Assembly: GCA_023230565.1 (NCBI GenBank)
Contig: JALNXD010000056.1
Span: 1-17,631 of the forward strand
Direction: 5' to 3'
DNA from: Syntrophales bacterium
GTDB lineage: Bacteria; Desulfobacterota; Syntrophia; Syntrophales; UBA2210
DNA: 17,631 bases
The position numbers were made by a program, and so were the translations under genes. This document shows positions 13,628 to 17,631 of the stretch, piece by piece; positions within the stretch are counted from its first letter, which is position 1, and every line of letters starts with the position of its first letter. A model generated the notes under the pieces. It worked only from the letters and a program-made list of their open reading frames with translations. It was not told where the DNA came from and did not search any database.

Positions 13628-14891
13628 AGTCGTAATAACCGGCATAGGAGTGGTAGCACCCAATGCCGTCGGTCTTGAAGATTTCCGGGCAGCCCTTCGA
13701 GAGGGTAGATCGGGGATTCGTTTCATTCAGCAGCTGGCTGATCTCAATTTTGCCTGCCAGATTGGCGGGATTCCTCCTGATTTCACCGAAATTCGATCCA
13801 AATACTTTGACCATGAAAAACTTATGTCCATAAACGATAACATAGGCTACGCATCAGTAGCAGCCGTTGATGCCTGGCGTGACGCAGGATTTCACTTTTC
13901 TGAAGGAGACGGTCAGGTAGACTGGGATACCGGTGCAATACTCGGCTCTGGAATAGGCGGTATGGATACAATTGCCGAACGTGTAGTCCCTATGGTGAAA
14001 GACGGAAAAACACGCCGTATGGGAAGCCGTATCGTCGAACAAGTCATGAACAGCGGTACAAGTGCGAGAGTGGGCGGTCTTTTAGGTCTTGGAAATCAGG
14101 TAACTTCGAATTCTTCGGCATGCAGTACAGGAACAGAAGCGATCATTGAATCTATGTGGCGCATCAGAACCGGACGGGCTAAAAGAATGCTTGCAGGAGG
14201 TTCCGAAGGAGCATCACCTTTTATATGGGCAGGATTTGATGCCATGCGCGTTATCGCACGAAAATATAACGACTGCCCTGATCAAGGTTCTCGCCCGCTG
14301 AGCGCCACGGCAAACGGCTTCGTGCCGGGAGCGGGCGCGGCGGTATTAGTTCTGGAGGATCTTGAAACCGCCCTGTTACGAGGTTCCAATATCTACTGCG
14401 AAATTGCCGGAGGCGCTGTTAATTCAGGGGGGCAGCGAAACGGCGGGAGTATGACCGCTCCCAACCCCGAAGGAGTGCAGCGATGCATATGCCGTGCAAT
14501 CAATGATGCGGGGATTACACCCGACGATATTGATGCAATAAATGGGCATTTGACTGCAACGTTTGCCGATCCTTCTGAAGTAAAGAACTGGTCCGAGGCA
14601 CTCGAACGGGATTCTTCAAGATTTCCAATAATTCAATCGACAAAATCGATGATAGGACACTGCCTTGGTGCCGCAGGTGCAATCGAAAGCGCAGCCGTTG
14701 CAATACAGATCAAGGAAGGCTTTCTCCACCCTTCGATTAATTGCGAAGATGTGCACCCTGAAATAGAAGAATTCAGTGATAAAATACCTCGCAATTGTAC
14801 TCAATTTCCGGACCTGAAGATCGTTGCCAAATCAAGTTTTGGTTTTGGAGATGTCAACAGCTGTCTTATTTTTAGAAAGTGGCAGCCGTAA
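13617..14891 (+). CDS. Beta-ketoacyl-ACP synthase II-like (FabF/FabB family)
   Basis: The 424-residue condensing enzyme carries the Cys-His-His triad and its lysine: Cys169 (NSSACSTGTEA), His311 (INGHLTAT), Lys343 and His348 (STKSMIGHCLGAAGAIES). It extends the acyl chain with malonyl-ACP. Two motifs differ from the common forms: GHLTATFADPSEV in place of AHGTSTPxGDxxE, and FGFGDVN in place of FGFGGTN near the C-terminus. This points to a subfamily apart from housekeeping FabF. No second, cysteine-lacking KS (chain length factor) is encoded in the window. It overlaps the FabZ-type gene by 11 bases; AAGGAG precedes the ATG. Confidence 0.92.
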   Translation: MNRRVVITGIGVVAPNAVGLEDFRAALREGRSGIRFIQQLADLNFACQIGGIPPDFTEIRSKYFDHEKLMSINDNIGYASVAAVDAWRDAGFHFSEGDGQVDWDTGAILGSGIGGMDTIAERVVPMVKDGKTRRMGSRIVEQVMNSGTSARVGGLLGLGNQVTSNSSACSTGTEAIIESMWRIRTGRAKRMLAGGSEGASPFIWAGFDAMRVIARKYNDCPDQGSRPLSATANGFVPGAGAAVLVLEDLETALLRGSNIYCEIAGGAVNSGGQRNGGSMTAPNPEGVQRCICRAINDAGITPDDIDAINGHLTATFADPSEVKNWSEALERDSSRFPIIQSTKSMIGHCLGAAGAIESAAVAIQIKEGFLHPSINCEDVHPEIEEFSDKIPRNCTQFPDLKIVAKSSFGFGDVNSCLIFRKWQP

Positions 14892-14918
14892 TAAAATCTA
14901 AAATGTAAGGAGATACCC

Positions 14919-15167
14919 ATGGAAGATGCAGCAATTTTTAAAGAAATGGTCGCTATTTTGAAACCCTATGTGAAAGATGAGTCTTCTCTGCAGGGGGTTT
15001 CAGATAAAACCCATATTCTTGATGATTTGAAGGTTAATTCAGCACGTCTTGTCGATATCATCATTAAATGTGAGGACACATTCGACATCGAAATCGATGA
15101 CGATGATGCCGATACCATCCGGACTATCGGAGATGCAGTGTCAGTGATAAAGAAAAAATTGTCATAA
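14919..15167 (+). CDS. Acyl carrier protein, atypical NSA phosphopantetheine site
   Basis: The 82-residue acidic four-helix protein carries growing chains on a phosphopantetheine arm. The attachment serine is Ser41 in DDLKVNSARLVDIIIKCED, where the common motif is DSL; the Asp just before the serine is Asn here. Later helices (FDIEIDDDDADTIRTIGDAVSVI) fit ACP well. It has an ideal AAGGAG ribosome site and lies between KAS II and the acyltransferase, so it is the dedicated carrier of the cluster. The altered site may need a particular phosphopantetheinyl transferase; none is encoded in the window. Confidence 0.9.
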   Translation: MEDAAIFKEMVAILKPYVKDESSLQGVSDKTHILDDLKVNSARLVDIIIKCEDTFDIEIDDDDADTIRTIGDAVSVIKKKLS

Positions 15168-15173
15168 CAAATT

Positions 15174-15989
15174 ATGAAACTAAAGACCGACTTTCATTTG
15201 GGGCTTCAGACTATTTTTGGACAAATTGCGATTTTTTTTATCGCACCTTTGACCTATATGATCCTCAAGGCGCTGGGCTACCGTATCAAGAATCTCGACC
15301 GCCTGAGAGAGGAAGTAAAAAACGCAGTAGAGGGTCATAATGGAGGCTGGATTATCTGCGCCAATCATTTGACGATGATCGATTCGGTTTTTCTGGCCTA
15401 TGCTATGAAGCCACTTTACAGGTATGTGACGCATTTCAGAGAAATGCCCTGGAATCTGCCTGAGCGGTCCAACTTCCAAAAAAATATTTTTCTTTCTCTT
15501 CTCTGTTACTTGACAAAATGCATTCCAATAAGTCGAGGAGGCGACAGAAGTAAGATGAAGGAAACGATGGAAAAATGTGTCCGCCTTTTGGATAAAGGAG
15601 AGGCTCTTCTCATTTTCCCGGAAGGCGGTCGAACACGCACAGGCCGGGTTAACACCGATTCCTTTTCCTATGGTGTAGGCCGTTTGGCTCAAAAAAGCAA
15701 AAATTGCCGAATTCTCTGCATATATTTACGGGGGCGAAGCCAGGAATTTTACTCAAGCATTCCACGGATAGGTGAAACGTTTTCCGGAAAGGCTGAACCT
15801 TTTTTTCATGAATGTTCGGGAGGAGGACTGAAGGCGCAAAGAGAACTGGCCCGTCAGATAATAGATACACTCTCCTCCATGGAAGAAAAATGGTTTGCGG
15901 AGGAGCACCAGGTCTTTAAGAAAACTGCAAAAATGACAGTGGAACAGAATTTACCTGCCCAGTATCGTGCGAAACGGGCGAATAATTAG
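15174..15989 (+). CDS. PlsC-type membrane acyltransferase (LPLAT/AGPAT family)
   Basis: The 271-residue protein has a hydrophobic N-terminal segment (about 9-34) and the acyltransferase motifs: NHLTMID (His65-x4-Asp70, catalytic), PISRGG (118-123) and FPEGGRTRTG (148-157, acceptor phosphate binding). Family members move acyl groups from ACP or CoA to lysophosphatidate or other hydroxyl acceptors at the inner membrane. As the last gene of the cluster, seven bases after the ACP gene, it probably unloads the finished chain from the ACP into a lipid. Acceptor identity is unknown; in aryl polyene clusters related acyltransferases attach the polyene to a lipid head. Confidence 0.88.
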   Translation: MKLKTDFHLGLQTIFGQIAIFFIAPLTYMILKALGYRIKNLDRLREEVKNAVEGHNGGWIICANHLTMIDSVFLAYAMKPLYRYVTHFREMPWNLPERSNFQKNIFLSLLCYLTKCIPISRGGDRSKMKETMEKCVRLLDKGEALLIFPEGGRTRTGRVNTDSFSYGVGRLAQKSKNCRILCIYLRGRSQEFYSSIPRIGETFSGKAEPFFHECSGGGLKAQRELARQIIDTLSSMEEKWFAEEHQVFKKTAKMTVEQNLPAQYRAKRANN

Positions 15990-15994
15990 ATAAA

Positions 15995-16020
15995 TGCAAA
16001 GGCTGTTCCCTTGCACTTTT
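15995..16020 (+). terminator. Candidate weak terminator after the acyltransferase gene
   Basis: TGCAA-A-GG pairs with CC-TTGCA (one bulged A, loop CTGTTC), followed by CTTTT. It sits six bases past the stop codon. The short T-run makes full termination doubtful; read-through to the carboxyltransferase is possible. Confidence 0.45.
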
Positions 16021-16026
16021 CAGTGT

Positions 16027-16038
16027 GGATGCGCATCC
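16027..16038. repeat. Perfect 12-base palindrome upstream of the carboxyltransferase
   Basis: GGATGCGCATCC is its own reverse complement. It lies 58 bases before the GTG start, with a smaller dyad GAAAG-AC-CTTTC (16060-16071) between. Candidate operator; no clear -35/-10 pair is visible in the 107-base gap. Confidence 0.4.
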
Positions 16039-16096
16039 TTCATTGAAAAAAGGGCAGGAGAAAGACCTTTCATCATGATTAACTAAGGATAATTGC

Positions 16097-17631
16097 GTGA
16101 CGACTGAAGAAAAGCGGGAAAGATTAATAAGAGAGCGCACCGGGGTAGAAGCGGGAGGCGGGAAGGCGGCGATAGAAAAGATAAAGGCAACGGGGCGCCT
16201 TACTGCCCGTGAGCGTCTGGACTTTCTTTTTGATTCAGGGAGTTTTGTGGAGCTGGATATGTTTGTCGCACACCGGTCTACGGAGCTTGGGATGGATACG
16301 GTGGCGACACCGGGCGAGGGAGTGGTGACAGGCTACGGCAGAGTGGAGGGGCGGCAGGTTTTCGCGTTTGCTCAGGATTTCAGTGTCATGGGCGGATCTC
16401 TGGGCGAGATGCATGCCGGGAAGATAGTCAAGTGCCTTGACAAGGCAATGGCCGTCGGCTGCCCGGTCATAGGATTGAACGATTCGGGAGGAGCCCGGAT
16501 CCAGGAAGGGGTGGATGCCCTTGCCGGATACGGGCGTATTTTTTCCAGAAACACGATGGCATCGGGTGTAATTCCTCAGATCACGGCGATCATGGGTCCT
16601 TCGGCGGGAGGCGCGGTATATTCGCCGGCGCTTATGGATTTCATTTACATGGTAAAGCAGGATTACGCGCAGATGTTCATCACGGGTCCGCAGGTGATCA
16701 AAGCCACGACGGGAGAGGAAATCGGTTCGATTGAGCTTGGCGGTGCCATGACTCATAACGGTAAGAGCGGTGTGGCCCATTTTGTCGCGGCTGATGACGG
16801 AGACTGTATCAGGCAGATAAAGCGTTTGCTGAGCTATCTTCCCTCGAACTGTCGCGAGAGGCCTCCGGAGACAGCCTGCACCGATCCGGCGGACCGCACT
16901 GAAGAGGCGCTGCAAGGGATTGTTCCGGACAAGAGCACCCGTCCCTACGATATGAAGAAGGTCATCGCGCACGTGGTTGACAACGGCGAGTTTTATGAGA
17001 GCCAGGAACATTTTGCAAAGAACATACTCACCTGCTTCGCCCGCCTCGGGGGCAAGACAGCAGGGATCATCGCCAACCAGCCGCGTGTGATGGCGGGATG
17101 CCTGGACATCAATGCCTCCGACAAGGCGTCGCGGTTCATCCGTTTCTGCGACTGCTTCAACATACCCATTGTCACCTTCGTCGATGTTCCCGGATACCTT
17201 CCGGGGACTCAGCAGGAATTCGGGGGCATTATCCGTCATGGTGCAAAGCTCCTCTTCGCCTATCCCGAGGCAACGGTGCCGAAAGTGACGGTTGTAGTGC
17301 GCAAAGCTTACGGCGGGGCCTATCTGGGGATGTGTTCGGGCCAAACCGGCGCCGATATGGTGATTGCCTGGCCGACGGCGGAGATTGCCGTAATGGGAGC
17401 GGCGGGAGCGGCGAACATAATATTCCGGAAAGAGACGGTTGAAGAGAGAGCGCGGAAGCAGGAGGAATACGAGCATAATTTTGCCACTCCCTATCAGGCA
17501 GCCAGGCGGGGACTTATCGATCAGGTAATCGAGCCTGCGCATACCCGGCCCGCTCTGATTTCCGCTCTTGGCATGCTGGAAGGAAAAAACGTAACGCGCC
17601 CCTGGAAAAAACACGGGAATATGCCTCTGTA
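16097..17631 (+). CDS. Acyl-CoA carboxylase/decarboxylase carboxyltransferase subunit (PccB/MmdA-like), stop cut by window edge
   Basis: All 511 codons appear to be present and the window ends in the first two bases (TA) of the stop. The protein has two crotonase-like carboxyltransferase halves: GRLTARERLDFLFD, FAQDFSVMGGSLGEMHAGKI and NDSGGARIQEGV in the first, IANQPRVMAGCLDINASDKASRF and FVDVPGYLPGTQQE in the second. The oxyanion-hole glycine pairs are in GPSAGGAVYSP and RKAYGGAYLGM. Such subunits transfer CO2 between biotin and propionyl-, methylmalonyl- or another acyl-CoA. Without the neighbour to the right I cannot separate a propionyl-CoA carboxylase beta subunit from a sodium-pumping methylmalonyl-CoA decarboxylase alpha subunit. 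The GTG start has AAGGAT seven bases upstream. Its G+C is clearly above the preceding cluster. Confidence 0.92.
   Translation, partial: MTTEEKRERLIRERTGVEAGGGKAAIEKIKATGRLTARERLDFLFDSGSFVELDMFVAHRSTELGMDTVATPGEGVVTGYGRVEGRQVFAFAQDFSVMGGSLGEMHAGKIVKCLDKAMAVGCPVIGLNDSGGARIQEGVDALAGYGRIFSRNTMASGVIPQITAIMGPSAGGAVYSPALMDFIYMVKQDYAQMFITGPQVIKATTGEEIGSIELGGAMTHNGKSGVAHFVAADDGDCIRQIKRLLSYLPSNCRERPPETACTDPADRTEEALQGIVPDKSTRPYDMKKVIAHVVDNGEFYESQEHFAKNILTCFARLGGKTAGIIANQPRVMAGCLDINASDKASRFIRFCDCFNIPIVTFVDVPGYLPGTQQEFGGIIRHGAKLLFAYPEATVPKVTVVVRKAYGGAYLGMCSGQTGADMVIAWPTAEIAVMGAAGAANIIFRKETVEERARKQEEYEHNFATPYQAARRGLIDQVIEPAHTRPALISALGMLEGKNVTRPWKKHGNMPL

Noticed and set aside
8580..15989. Ladderane or classic iterative PUFA synthase cluster
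   Set aside because: No phytoene-desaturase-like or radical SAM genes and no multidomain Pfa proteins are present; all enzymes are discrete type II proteins.
16235..17614. 459-codon open frame on the minus strand
   Set aside because: It is the antisense of the carboxyltransferase gene; the plus frame has all family motifs, and the minus translation is Arg/His rich without any recognisable domain.

Overview
The window reads as part of the chromosome of an anaerobic, probably Gram-negative bacterium. The evidence is a tungsten-type aldehyde:ferredoxin oxidoreductase operon rich in iron-sulfur clusters, an NtrB-like histidine kinase, a convincing -24/-12 (sigma-54) promoter, and a biotin-dependent acyl-CoA carboxyltransferase. 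I cannot fix the phylum by eye; Desulfobacterota or a spirochaete-like lineage would fit. There is no tRNA, rRNA, CRISPR array or recognisable insertion sequence.

Left part, minus strand. A cysteine desulfurase runs off the left edge (1-825) and seems to start at an AUU codon, preceded by a 12-codon leader ORF. Next comes a five-gene operon read from 6285 down to 1114: four-cluster ferredoxin, AOR-family oxidoreductase, a LutB-like LUD/dicluster ferredoxin fusion, a CCG-domain (HdrB/GlcF/LutA-like) protein, and a TetR regulator. Gaps are 1 to 11 bases or small overlaps, so this is one transcript. The likely job is a ferredoxin-linked tungsten (or molybdenum) redox reaction with electrons passed through LutAB/Hdr-like Fe-S proteins, under local TetR control. 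A possible promoter with an overlapping inverted repeat lies at about 6359-6401. A separate minus-strand gene at 6586-8109 encodes a multi-pass membrane histidine kinase without a partner regulator in the window.

Right part, plus strand. After a 470-base divergent intergenic region with a strong sigma-54 promoter and a possible activator site, nine tightly packed genes (8580-15989) form a dedicated type II fatty acid or polyketide-like cluster: malonyl transferase, acyl-CoA dehydrogenase family enzyme, KAS III, FabA-type dehydratase/isomerase, FabG-type reductase, FabZ-type dehydratase, KAS II, an atypical acyl carrier protein and a PlsC-type acyltransferase. There is no FabI, FabK, FabL or FabV enoyl reductase; the flavin-dependent dehydrogenase occupies the place where one would be expected. 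The cluster has everything needed to start, extend, reduce, dehydrate and hand an acyl chain to an acceptor, and its product is probably unsaturated or polyene-like, or else its enoyl step is carried out by the dehydrogenase.

After a weak hairpin and a 12-base palindrome, a carboxyltransferase subunit gene (16097 to the right edge) follows with clearly higher G+C than the cluster (35 of 60 in two lines I counted, against 24-27 of 60 in lines from the middle). The cysteine desulfurase on the left is also richer in G+C (about half). The low-G+C block between about 1.1 and 16.0 kb may therefore be an acquired or separately evolving accessory segment.
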